A stretch of 64,000 nt of DNA from positions 186,001 to 250,000 of the forward strand of contig NZ_JNZP01000001.1 in assembly GCF_000725545.1 (NCBI RefSeq). Direction: 5' to 3'. The notes beneath the pieces are model-generated. The model ran no database searches, had not been told where the DNA came from, and was given only the letters and a program-made list of their open reading frames with translations. A program made the translations under genes and the position numbers. Shown here in pieces: positions 7,283-14,832 of the stretch. The first letter of the stretch is position 1; every line of letters starts with the position of its first letter. The stretch is from Streptomyces exfoliatus (GTDB lineage: Bacteria; Actinomycetota; Actinomycetes; Streptomycetales; Streptomycetaceae).

Positions 7283-8884
7283 ATGGCCACCTTCTCGCGC
7301 CGTTCCGTCACCCGGGCCGCCGCCGTCACCACGGCCGCCGCCCTCGGTACGGGCGCCCTCGCCCTCGCCCTGCCCGCCGCCGCCGACACCGCGCCGCCGC
7401 CCCCGATGACGCTGAGCGACGGCACCCTCGACTGGGGCATCAAGCAGTCCTTCCGCTCGTACCTGGCGCAGCCCTTCGCCCACGGCAAGACCACCGTCGA
7501 AGGGGGTGCCACGCAGGCCGCGAACCACGGGGTCTTCACCTTCGTCGACGGCACCGGCACCTACGACACGACCACCCACGGCACCGCCAACTCCTTCAAG
7601 GGCGGCGTCCACTTCGAAGCCCACTCGGGCGTCCTCGACATCCGGATCTCGGACGTCAGGCTGTCCACGAAGGGCTCGGCGGCGCCGACCGGCGAGATCA
7701 CCGCCGACATCGTCACCAAGGAGAAGGACGGCTCCTTCAGCACCCGCCAGGACATCGCCTTCGCCGCCCTCGACATGGCCGGCGTCCGACCGGCCCAGGG
7801 TGCGGGCGGCGCCATGGTGTTCAAGGACATACCGGCGAAGCTGACGAAGGACGGCGCGGCGGCGTTCGCGGGCTTCTACAAGGAGGGCGACGCGCTCGAC
7901 GCCGCCACGCTGACGGTGAAGGCGGGCGGCAGGCCGACCACCGCGCCCCCGACGACCGCCCCGCCGACGACCCCGCCCCCGACCACCGCGCCTCCCACGA
8001 CCGCCCCTCCGACGACGGCGACGCCGACCACCGCGCCCGCCACCACGGCGCCGCCGACCACCGCGCCGACGAGCCCCGCCCCCACCACCACCGCTCCCGC
8101 CGGTGTCGTCGACGGCAGGCTGACCTGGGGGGTGAAGCAGAGCTGGCAGAACTACATCCGCGACATCTGCGGCGGCACGGTCACCCCCTCCGGGGGCGTG
8201 ACGAGGAACGGCTCGTCCTACGACTTCGGCTACGCCAAGGCGGACCTCGACGCCGACGCCCGCAAGCTGGACGCGGCGTTCACCGGCGAGCTCGCCTTCG
8301 CCTGCGCCGCGCACGGCATCGACTGGACCATCGGCGACGTCAAGGTGAAGGCGACGGGCTCCTCCGGCACCCTGACCGCCGACGTCACCACCGCCACCGG
8401 CACCAGGAACGACGTGGCCTTCGCCGACCTCGACCTGTCGAAGGCCGACTGGACGGGCCGCGGAGGGGTCGTCACCCTCGCGAACGTCCCGGCGAAGCTG
8501 ACGGCGGCCGGCTCCGCCACCTTCACCGCCCCGGGCGGCCGGGGCGGTTACCCCGCCGGCACCGTCATGGACCCGCTGACCGTGACCCTCTCGGCCGACG
8601 AGGACGCCCCGCTGCCCACCGCCTCCGGCGGCCCGTCCACCCCGGGCGGCTCCGGCGCCACCGGCGGATCCGGTACGGCCGGCGGCTCGTCCACCACGGG
8701 CGGCGGCGGAACCGTCGGAGGCGCGGGCACGGTCGGCGGCTCCGGTACGGCCGGCGGTTCCGCCGCCCTCGCCGCCACCGGCTCCGGCACCCCGACCGGT
8801 CTCCTGCTCGGCGCCTCCGGGCTGCTCGCCGCCGCCGGCGCGGCCGTCGTCGTCGCCGTACGCCGCCGCGCGATGGAGTCCTGA
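7283..8884 (+). CDS. HtaA-domain haem-binding surface protein with LAATG sorting motif
   Basis: This 533-residue protein starts at the ATG with AGGAG upstream (7268). It has a signal with RR (FSRRSVTRAAAV), so Tat export is possible. A first HtaA domain begins at LDWGIKQSFRSYLAQ, followed by a Thr/Pro repeat linker at about 217-272, a second HtaA domain beginning LTWGVKQSWQNYIRD, a Gly/Ser/Thr-rich stalk, and a tail with LAATG (about 496-500), a hydrophobic helix and RRR. LAXTG is the known recognition motif of class E sortases in Streptomyces, so covalent wall attachment is predicted. It lies 53 bases after the first HtaA gene and is probably in the same operon. The second domain contains cysteines (RDICGG, FACAAH) not found in the first. 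Confidence 0.9.
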   Translation: MATFSRRSVTRAAAVTTAAALGTGALALALPAAADTAPPPPMTLSDGTLDWGIKQSFRSYLAQPFAHGKTTVEGGATQAANHGVFTFVDGTGTYDTTTHGTANSFKGGVHFEAHSGVLDIRISDVRLSTKGSAAPTGEITADIVTKEKDGSFSTRQDIAFAALDMAGVRPAQGAGGAMVFKDIPAKLTKDGAAAFAGFYKEGDALDAATLTVKAGGRPTTAPPTTAPPTTPPPTTAPPTTAPPTTATPTTAPATTAPPTTAPTSPAPTTTAPAGVVDGRLTWGVKQSWQNYIRDICGGTVTPSGGVTRNGSSYDFGYAKADLDADARKLDAAFTGELAFACAAHGIDWTIGDVKVKATGSSGTLTADVTTATGTRNDVAFADLDLSKADWTGRGGVVTLANVPAKLTAAGSATFTAPGGRGGYPAGTVMDPLTVTLSADEDAPLPTASGGPSTPGGSGATGGSGTAGGSSTTGGGGTVGGAGTVGGSGTAGGSAALAATGSGTPTGLLLGASGLLAAAGAAVVVAVRRRAMES

Positions 8885-8903
8885 GCCGTCACCGCCCGGC
8901 AGA

Positions 8904-8938
8904 CAGGGCCGCACCCCGGAAACGGCGGTGCGGCCCTG
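8904..8938 (+). terminator. Intrinsic terminator after the htaA genes
   Basis: A strong hairpin: a 12-bp perfect stem, CAGGGCCGCACC with GGTGCGGCCCTG, continued by CCG/CGG across one bulged base and closed by a GAAA tetraloop. It starts 20 bases after the second HtaA stop codon. There is no U tract, as is usual in Streptomyces. Confidence 0.85.
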
Positions 8939-8970
8939 CCGCCATGTCGCGGAATGGTTCAATTCCTGCC

Positions 8971-9639
8971 ATGAACACGACCGCCACTGACATCGACGTG
9001 CTCCGGGTCTTCTGCGCGGGCGACGGCCGGTACGGCAACGCGCTCGGAGTCGTACGGGACGCCCGTACCCACCCCGACGAGTCCTCCCGGCAGGCGCTCG
9101 CCAAGGAGCTCGGATTCAGCGAGACGGTGTTCGTGGACGACCCGGAGCGCGGGATCGTCGACATCTACACCCCCGGCCTGCGGCTGCCGTTCGCCGGACA
9201 CCCGCTCGTCGGCGCCGCCTGGCTGCTCGACCTGGAGGTCGTGTGCCCGCCCGCCGGCGAGGTGTGGGTGCGCGGCGACGGGGAGTTCACCTGGATCGAG
9301 GCGCGCGCGGAGTGGGCGCCGCCGCGGACCCTGCGCCAGTACGGCTCGGCGGCCGAGGTGGACGCCCTCGGCGTGCCCGAGCCCGGCGAGTGGATCTACG
9401 CCTGGGCCTGGGAGGAGGAGGCCGCGGGCCGCGTCAGGGCGCGGGCGTTCCCGGGGCGCGGCGACGGCATCGACGAGGACGAGGCGACCGGCGCGGCGGC
9501 CCTGCTGCTCACGGCGGAGCTCGGCCGGGCCCTGAACATCACACAGGGCCGGGGGTCGCAGCTGCTCACCGCCCCCGGCCCTGACGGCATCGTGGAGTTG
9601 GGCGGACGGGTCCGCCTGGAAGGAACGCTCACGCGCTGA
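8971..9639 (+). CDS. PhzF-family isomerase-like protein, short form
   Basis: The protein is about 222 residues. PhzF hallmarks are present: a conserved early acidic segment (GFSETVFVDD), PFAGHPLVGAAWLL, and the C-terminal DEATGAAALL loop. Typical members have 260-300 residues; here the segment between the two half-barrels is short, so the second lobe looks reduced. An in-frame ATG at 8944 would add nine residues but lies six bases after the terminator stem, so 8971 is preferred; no good ribosome site is seen for either, and a GGAAT/ATTCC hairpin (8951-8966) sits in the leader. It overlaps the convergent haem oxygenase gene by 11 bases. The substrate is unknown. Confidence 0.75.
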   Translation: MNTTATDIDVLRVFCAGDGRYGNALGVVRDARTHPDESSRQALAKELGFSETVFVDDPERGIVDIYTPGLRLPFAGHPLVGAAWLLDLEVVCPPAGEVWVRGDGEFTWIEARAEWAPPRTLRQYGSAAEVDALGVPEPGEWIYAWAWEEEAAGRVRARAFPGRGDGIDEDEATGAAALLLTAELGRALNITQGRGSQLLTAPGPDGIVELGGRVRLEGTLTR

Positions 9640-10279
9640 GCGGGAACTCGCCTCCCAGCTGGTGGAAGACGGCGCTGTTGAAGTCGAACGCGCGCTTGCA
9701 CTCGTCGACGATCCGCTGCTTCTCCAGGTCGTCGGCGTTCACCCCGTCGAGCAGCTCCCGGTACGCCCGCTTGAACGCGGCCGGGTTGGAGATCTCGTCG
9801 AAGACGTAGAAGCGGACGCCGTCGCCCTTGCGGTCGAAGCCCCAGGTGCGCTCCGCCTTGTCGCGGATGATCTGACCGCCCGACAGGTCGCCCAGGTAGC
9901 GCGTGTAGTGGTGGGCCACGTACCCGGCCGGCCAGTCGCGCGCGCACTCCGCGACCCGCTCCGCGTACGCGGCGGTGGCGGGCAGCGGGGAGAGCCCGGC
10001 GCGCCAGCCGGGGCCCCGCAGATGCGCGAGGTCCTGTTCGAGGGAGGCCGTGCGGAACAGCTCGGGCTGTATGAACGGCCCGGCGACCGGGTCCTCGCGC
10101 AGCGCCTCCGCACCCTCCTCCAGGGCGCGGTACACGAACCAGAGCTGCTCCGTGTAGCGCGCGTACGCGTCGACCGCCAGACGCCCACCCAGCAGGTCAC
10201 CCATGAAGGACGACGTCTCCGCCTCGGTGTGCTGCTCGTGCGAAGCCGTACGGATCAGGGTGGAGAAGGGGGTGTCCAA
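9629..10279 (-). CDS. hmuO: Biliverdin-producing haem oxygenase
   Basis: This 216-residue protein matches the HmuO/HO family along its length. The proximal haem ligand should be His17 in HEQHTEAE, aligned with the HEKAE histidine of corynebacterial HmuO. The distal helix has the conserved glycines in RYLGDLSGGQ. It opens haem to biliverdin, CO and ferrous iron in the cytoplasm. Its iron box lies 47 bases upstream, and the gene is close to the haem importer, so it should be induced under iron starvation. The symbol is assigned by similarity only. Confidence 0.94.
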   Translation of the reverse strand: MDTPFSTLIRTASHEQHTEAETSSFMGDLLGGRLAVDAYARYTEQLWFVYRALEEGAEALREDPVAGPFIQPELFRTASLEQDLAHLRGPGWRAGLSPLPATAAYAERVAECARDWPAGYVAHHYTRYLGDLSGGQIIRDKAERTWGFDRKGDGVRFYVFDEISNPAAFKRAYRELLDGVNADDLEKQRIVDECKRAFDFNSAVFHQLGGEFPLSA

Positions 10280-10303
10280 GGCGTGCCTCCGAGACCGATG
10301 GAA

Positions 10304-10359
10304 CGGGAACCAGTGACGATCCTGCCAAGTTAGGCTTACCTAAGTCAACTGGTTCCCGA
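10304..10359. promoter_or_regulatory. Inverted repeat enclosing the haem oxygenase iron box
   Basis: Perfect 11-bp arms, CGGGAACCAGT (10304-10314) and ACTGGTTCCCG (10349-10359), flank the iron box symmetrically with a 34-base interior. Both arms are upstream of the haem oxygenase ATG. They could be a second operator or a leader-RNA stem. Confidence 0.65.
10326..10344. promoter_or_regulatory. Iron box upstream of haem oxygenase
   Basis: CCAAGTTAGGCTTACCTAA carries the strong core TTAGGCTTACCTAA of the DtxR/IdeR/DmdR consensus. It lies 47 bases before the haem oxygenase ATG and indicates iron-dependent repression. Confidence 0.85.
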
Positions 10360-10406
10360 CGTCCTGTCGGTAAACGCTACCCATCCGGAGGGGCGGCGCA
10401 ACGTAC

Positions 10407-11264
10407 TCAGGGCAACGTGAGGATTTCTGTCCCGTTCTCGGTCACGACGAGCGTGTGCTCGAACTGCGCGGTCCGCTTCCGGTCCTTGGTGACCACGGTC
10501 CAGCCGTCGTCCCACATGTCGTAGTCGTGCGTGCCGAGCGTCAGCATCGGCTCGATGGTGAAGGTCATGCCGGTCTTGATCTCGGTGGTGTGGTGGGGCG
10601 AGTCGTAGTGCGGGACGATCAGGCCCGAGTGGAAGGACGAGTTGATGCCGTGCCCGGTGAAGTCACGGACGACGCCGTACCCGAAGCGCTTGGCGTAGGA
10701 CTCGATGACCCGCCCGATGATGTTGATCTGACGGCCGGGACGCACCGCCTTGATGGCCCGGTTCAGGGCCTCCCTCGTCCGCTCGACGAGCAGCCGCGAC
10801 TCCTCGTCGACGTCACCGCAGAGATAGGTGGCGTTGTTGTCGCCGTGGACGCCGTTGATGTAGGCCGTGACGTCCAGGTTCACGATGTCGCCGTCCCGCA
10901 GCACCGTGGAGTCCGGGATGCCGTGGCAGATGACCTCGTTGACCGAGGCGCACAGCGACTTCGGGAACCCGCGGTAGCCGAGGGTGGAAGGGTAGGCGCC
11001 GTGGTCGCACATGAACTCGTGCGCGACCCGGTCGAGCTCGTCGGTGGTGACACCGGGGGCGATGTGCTTGGCGGCCTCCTCCATCGCCTGCGCGGCGATG
11101 CGGCCGGCGATCCGCATCCGCTCGATGGTGTCGGAATCCTGCACCTCGGGCCCGGTGTACGGGGCCGGGGCGGGCTTCCCGACGTACTCGGGGCGACGGA
11201 TGGAGCCCGGAACGGAACGATGGGGGGAGAGCTCCCCCGGTACGAGAAGCGACTGGCCAGACAT
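10407..11264 (-). CDS. map: Methionine aminopeptidase, type I
   Basis: This 285-residue enzyme removes N-terminal Met from new proteins. All five metal ligands are visible in family context: Asp in VNLDVTAY, Asp in HGDNNATY, His in FTGHGI, Glu in FTIEPML and Glu in AQFEHTL. The histidine in VICHGIP is also conserved. An N-terminal extension of about 40 residues ([19 protein letters not shown]) resembles the linker of actinobacterial MetAP1c. The start at 11264 was chosen because homologues begin with [10 protein letters not shown]; the frame is open for 31 more codons upstream, but these run into the divergent gene's promoter. Confidence 0.95.
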   Translation of the reverse strand: MSGQSLLVPGELSPHRSVPGSIRRPEYVGKPAPAPYTGPEVQDSDTIERMRIAGRIAAQAMEEAAKHIAPGVTTDELDRVAHEFMCDHGAYPSTLGYRGFPKSLCASVNEVICHGIPDSTVLRDGDIVNLDVTAYINGVHGDNNATYLCGDVDEESRLLVERTREALNRAIKAVRPGRQINIIGRVIESYAKRFGYGVVRDFTGHGINSSFHSGLIVPHYDSPHHTTEIKTGMTFTIEPMLTLGTHDYDMWDDGWTVVTKDRKRTAQFEHTLVVTENGTEILTLP

Positions 11265-11325
11265 GACAGCGAGTCTAACGACCGGGTCTGGGGCAGCATG
11301 GTCTCGGAGGAAGGAGCCGACGACG

Positions 11326-11556
11326 ATGGCCCTGTTCAAGAAGCGCACCGTGGGCAAACCGGGCGAGTGGTACTACTGCCTGGAACACAAGAAGGTCGAA
11401 GAGGGACCCGAGTGTCCTGCGAAGAACCGTTTCGGCCCGTACACCACCCGTGAGGAGGCATCGCACGCCATGGAGACCGCCCGCGAGCGGAACCTGGAGT
11501 GGGAGACCGACCCGCGCTGGCACGACAGCGGCCGGACGCAGGAGCCGCCCGACTAG
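11326..11556 (+). CDS. Small conserved actinobacterial protein (SPOR-like)
   Basis: This 76-residue, charged, soluble protein has the sequence pattern [13 protein letters not shown]...[20 protein letters not shown]. It starts at an ATG with a strong GGAGGAAGGAG site. The final FGPY...EAxxAM part resembles a SPOR-type fold, as it is often annotated, but the two cysteines ([12 protein letters not shown] region) could also bind metal. It is divergent from map with a 61-bp gap. Function unknown. Confidence 0.8.
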   Translation: MALFKKRTVGKPGEWYYCLEHKKVEEGPECPAKNRFGPYTTREEASHAMETARERNLEWETDPRWHDSGRTQEPPD

Positions 11557-11570
11557 GAGAGCGACCGGCC

Positions 11571-11604
11571 AGGAGCCGCCCGGCCCCTACCGGGCGGCCT
11601 CCTG
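11571..11604. terminator. Bidirectional terminator between convergent genes
   Basis: The hairpin pairs GCCGCCCGG (11575-11583) with CCGGGCGGC (11590-11598), extended by AGGA/TCCT past one unpaired base. It lies between the small gene ending at 11556 and the MFS gene, whose stop codon falls in the loop. Confidence 0.75.
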
Positions 11605-12870
11605 CTGGGCCTTGCGGCGCAGGGAGTCCTCGTCCGTCTCCGAGTCGTACGTGAGCAGCTTCGGCAGCGCCAGACACAGCAGACCCACCGAGGCGACACA
11701 GGCCACACCACCCGTCCAGACCGCCGCCCGGGTGCCGGTCCAGCCGGCCATCGCGCCCGCCCTGACCTGGCCCAGCTGCGGGCCGACGCTGTACGAGAGC
11801 ACCTCGATGCCGGCGAGCCGGCCGCGCAGCTCCTCGGGGATCGTCTGGTTCCAGATCGTGGCGCGGCCGAGCCCGCTCAGCATGTCGCCGGCCCCCGCGA
11901 AGGCCAGACAGAGCAGGACCAGCCAGATGTTCCCGAACCAGCCCGCCGCCGCGATGGCGAGTCCCCAGCCCGCCGCGCCGCCGACGACGAGCAGCCCGTG
12001 CCGCCGCACCTTCGACGTCCAGCCGCTGGTCAGCCCGATCACCAGGGAGCCGACCGAGCCCGCCGCGTACATCAGGCCGAGCGACCAGTCCGCGTCCAGC
12101 TCGTCCGCGAGGAACGGGAAGATCGTGTTCGGGAAGGCGAAGAACATCGCCGCCAGGTCGATCGCGTACGTGCCGAGCAGCACCGGCCGCGACCAGGCGT
12201 ACCGCGCCCCCTCCGCGATGCCCCGCAGCGAGGGCTTCTCCGCGTCGTGCGCGGGAGGTGCGGGGGAGAGACGGCGGCACAGCAGCACCGAGGCGGCGAA
12301 ACCGGTGATCGTCACCCCGTACGCGGGCGCGTGACCCGCGTACGCCACGACCAGACCCGCCAGGGCCGGGCCCGCGATCGAGCCGATCTGCCAGCGCAGC
12401 GAGTTCAGCGCGGCCGCCGCCGTCTGCTGCTCGTGCGGCACGATCCGGGCCAGCAGCGAGTCCAGGGCGGGCCGCTGGAGCCCCGCGAGCGCCGAGACCC
12501 CGGCCGCGACCACGTACAGCGGCCAGAGCAGCGGCTCCGGGAGCAGCGCGTTGACCAGCAGGATCAGGCCGAGGACTCCGAGGCCCGCCTCGGTCGCGAG
12601 GATCACCTTCCGCCGGTCGACGGCGTCGGCGAGCGCCCCGCCGTACAGGCCGAACACCACGAGCGGCACCAGCTCGACCGCGCCCATCGCGCCGACGGCG
12701 AGCGGCGAACCCGTCATCTCCTTGATCTGCAGCGGCAGCGCGATCATCGCCATCGCGCTGCTGAAGTACGTGACGAGTCCCTGGACCCAGAGGAGCCGGA
12801 AGTCGGGGGAGGAGCGCCACGGCGCCAGATCGGGCAGCAGGGCGGAGATCTTCGCGAGGGGGGAGGTCAC
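11587..12870 (-). CDS. MFS transporter, EntS/MFS_3-like exporter
   Basis: This 427-residue, 12-helix major facilitator has the usual loop 2-3 motif in variant form (GALADAVDRRKVIL). The N-terminus (DFRLLWVQGLVTYFSSAMAMIALPLQI) and the RPALDSLLARIVPHEQ segment match the MFS_3/EntS branch, which includes siderophore and macrolide exporters. The GTG start is 85 bases after the hypothetical gene upstream on the same strand. No substrate can be inferred; proximity to the iron block is suggestive only, because no iron box precedes it. Confidence 0.88.
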   Translation of the reverse strand: MTSPLAKISALLPDLAPWRSSPDFRLLWVQGLVTYFSSAMAMIALPLQIKEMTGSPLAVGAMGAVELVPLVVFGLYGGALADAVDRRKVILATEAGLGVLGLILLVNALLPEPLLWPLYVVAAGVSALAGLQRPALDSLLARIVPHEQQTAAAALNSLRWQIGSIAGPALAGLVVAYAGHAPAYGVTITGFAASVLLCRRLSPAPPAHDAEKPSLRGIAEGARYAWSRPVLLGTYAIDLAAMFFAFPNTIFPFLADELDADWSLGLMYAAGSVGSLVIGLTSGWTSKVRRHGLLVVGGAAGWGLAIAAAGWFGNIWLVLLCLAFAGAGDMLSGLGRATIWNQTIPEELRGRLAGIEVLSYSVGPQLGQVRAGAMAGWTGTRAAVWTGGVACVASVGLLCLALPKLLTYDSETDEDSLRRKAQQEAAR

Positions 12871-12955
12871 GAGGGGCCATGCTGCGGTGGGAAGGTGCCG
12901 CGGGCAACCGAATTACCGGGCGGGCGGCCTCCGGGTGCCGTGCCCTGGGTCGCGC

Positions 12956-13558
12956 CTACCAGCGGGACGGCGGCGGGGCCGTCAGCCGGTCCGCGAGAGC
13001 CGAGAGGCGGTCCCGGAAGCGGCGGGCCCCGCGCGGCGACGGCGGGCTGTTCTCCCCGGCCGCCGCGCTCACCAGGTGCTGCACCGTGTCCAGGTCCACG
13101 CCCGCCCCCTCCGACACGGTGAGCGTCTCGTGCGCGAGCCCCCGTACCTCCTCGTCGCCCCCGTCGAGCGACAGGACCGTCGCCCCCGCCCGCCGGGCGT
13201 CGTGCACCCGCTGGAGCAGCCCCGCGTCCGGCCGTTCCGGCGCCACCATGAGCAGGGTCGCCCCGCGCCCCGCCGCCTCGATCCGGCCCAGGCCGACCGC
13301 CAGATGCGCCGGATCACCGGGCCGCACCCGGTGCCGCACAAGCGTCGGCGCCAGCTCGGGCAGCCCCGACCAGGCGGACTCGTCGACCAGGTGCGCCGCC
13401 AGGTGCCAGGGCTCGTACTCCTCCGTGCCGACCAGGAGCAGCCCGTCCCGGTGCGGGACGAGCGAGGACCGGAGCGTGCCCGCGAACCGGCGGGCCGCCC
13501 GCGGCCACTCCGTCCCGGCGAGCACTTCCCGCAGCAACGCGACCCGTACGGCATCCAT
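12956..13558 (-). CDS. Hypothetical protein, possible SIS-like Rossmann fold
   Basis: This 200-residue protein starts at MDAVRVALLREVLAG; an AGGA lies about 12 bases upstream. Nineteen in-frame codons further upstream are Pro/Gly-rich and probably not coding. Segments such as GATLLMVAPERPDAG and GATVLSLDGGDEEVRGLAHETLTV alternate strand and helix like phosphosugar-binding (SIS) domains, and the C-terminus is Arg-rich. Family assignment is uncertain. It precedes the MFS gene in the same direction and may be co-transcribed with it. Confidence 0.7.
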   Translation of the reverse strand: MDAVRVALLREVLAGTEWPRAARRFAGTLRSSLVPHRDGLLLVGTEEYEPWHLAAHLVDESAWSGLPELAPTLVRHRVRPGDPAHLAVGLGRIEAAGRGATLLMVAPERPDAGLLQRVHDARRAGATVLSLDGGDEEVRGLAHETLTVSEGAGVDLDTVQHLVSAAAGENSPPSPRGARRFRDRLSALADRLTAPPPSRW

Positions 13559-13632
13559 GGGCCCGCATCCTGCACCAGACGGCGGCCCGGCGGCGGCCGG
13601 TTGTGACGGTTCCACTCATACGGGAGCGCCCA

Positions 13633-13824
13633 GGGGGTGTCTTGTCGGCCAGGCCGGGCTCGCGGCGTCTGGTGCCGCGCCTCGCCGCGTTGTCGTCGGT
13701 TGCCGTGGCTCCGCCCCGGCGCCCTCCTCCGCCTCGCGAGGCGTCCCCTGGGCCCTGCGGGCGTGGGGAGACCCCATGCGCCAGACGCCGCTCCCGGATC
13801 CGGCCTGACCGACAAGACACCCCC
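13633..13824. mobile_element. MITE-like 192-bp inverted-repeat element
   Basis: Terminal inverted repeats of 25 bp (13633-13657 and 13800-13824) match at 24 of 25 positions; each arm begins GGGGGTGTCTTGTCGG when read inward. The shorter match GGCGTCTGG follows further inside both arms. The interior has smaller palindromes such as GCCTCGCGAGGC and no convincing gene. No clear target duplication is seen. It occupies nearly all of the gap between two divergent genes and ends 31 bases before the F420:NADP oxidoreductase start. Confidence 0.75.
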
Positions 13825-13855
13825 GACACCCCGACCGGTCGGTAATGTCGGGGCC

Positions 13856-14554
13856 ATGACTACGACTGACAGCAAGCCCGCCCCCAAGGACCCGTGGGAC
13901 CTCCCCGACGTCTCCGGCCTCGTCGTCGGCGTCCTCGGCGGCACCGGCGAGCAGGGCCGCGGCCTCGCCTACCGCCTCGCCAAGGCCGGCCAGCAGGTGA
14001 TCATCGGCTCCCGCGCCGCCGATCGCGCGCAGGAGGTGGCCGCCGGGATCGGCCACGGCGTCGAGGGCGCCGACAACGCCGAGTGCGCCCGCCGCAGCGA
14101 CATCGTGATCGTCGCCGTGCCGTGGGACGGTCACGCCAAGACCCTGGAGTCGCTGCGCGAAGAACTCGCGGGCAAGCTCGTCGTCGACTGCGTCAACCCG
14201 CTCGGCTTCGACAAGAAGGGCGCCTACGCGCTCAAGCCGGAAGAGGGCTCCGCCGCCGAGCAGGCCGCCGCGCTCCTCCCGGACTCCCGGGTCGCCGCCG
14301 CCTTCCACCACCTTTCGGCCGTCCTCCTCCAGGACACCTCCCTGGAGGAGATCGACACCGACGTGATGGTCCTCGGCGAGGAGCGCGCCGACGTCGAGCT
14401 GGTGCAGGCCCTCGCCGGCCGCATCCCCGGCATGCGCGGCGTCTTCGCCGGCCGCCTGCGCAACGCCCACCAGGTCGAGTCGCTCGTCGCCAACCTGATC
14501 TCGGTCAACCGCCGCTACAAGGCACACGCGGGGCTGCGGGTCACCGACATCTGA
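13856..14554 (+). CDS. npdG: F420H2:NADP+ oxidoreductase (NpdG/Fno family)
   Basis: This 232-residue protein has a dinucleotide-binding loop at 28-37 (GGTGEQGRGL) and the family segments GSRAADRAQEVA, VIVAVPWDGH, VDCVNPLGFD and AAAFHHLSAVLL. It transfers hydride between the deazaflavin F420 and NADP in the cytoplasm, here probably supplying reduced F420. The ATG at 13856 follows GTCGGGGCC; homologues begin in this region. Its promoter must lie inside or at the end of the MITE-like element, because only 31 bases separate them. Confidence 0.88.
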   Translation: MTTTDSKPAPKDPWDLPDVSGLVVGVLGGTGEQGRGLAYRLAKAGQQVIIGSRAADRAQEVAAGIGHGVEGADNAECARRSDIVIVAVPWDGHAKTLESLREELAGKLVVDCVNPLGFDKKGAYALKPEEGSAAEQAAALLPDSRVAAAFHHLSAVLLQDTSLEEIDTDVMVLGEERADVELVQALAGRIPGMRGVFAGRLRNAHQVESLVANLISVNRRYKAHAGLRVTDI

Positions 14555-14631
14555 GCCGGTCCCGGCGGAGCGGAGGGCATGGGGGACACTGGACGGGCAC
14601 CAGCAGCCGTACCGGACAGGAGCCGACCCCC

Positions 14632-14817
14632 ATGCCCCGCCTCGCCCTCTACTCCCTCGTGGTCTGCGCGCTGGCCGTCACCGCGGCCGTCGTCTCCTTC
14701 GTCGAGGGCAGCTTCCTCGGCGTCGTCTGGATCCTGCTCGCCGGCCTCTCCTCCAACATGGCCTGGTACTACATCCGCCGCGCCAAGATCGAGAAGACGG
14801 CCGCCGCCGAGGGCTAG
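14632..14817 (+). CDS. Small two-helix membrane protein
   Basis: This 61-residue protein has two hydrophobic segments (LALYSLVVCALAVTAAVVSF and FLGVVWILLAGLSSNMAWYY) and a basic tail (IRRAKIEK). CAGGAG precedes the ATG. It follows npdG by 77 bases and converges on the M50 gene. Similar small proteins are common in Streptomyces; function unknown. Confidence 0.8.
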   Translation: MPRLALYSLVVCALAVTAAVVSFVEGSFLGVVWILLAGLSSNMAWYYIRRAKIEKTAAAEG

Positions 14818-14832
14818 ACCCCGCCGTCAGGG

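Noticed and set aside
7936..8097. Regular ACCACCGCxCC repeats as a possible CRISPR array
   Set aside because: They are short codon-level repeats encoding a Thr/Pro linker inside an HtaA protein, with no spacers.
8951..8966. T-arm-like GGAAT-GGTTCA-ATTCC suggesting a tRNA
   Set aside because: The loop has six bases, not seven, and no acceptor, D or anticodon arms are found around it.
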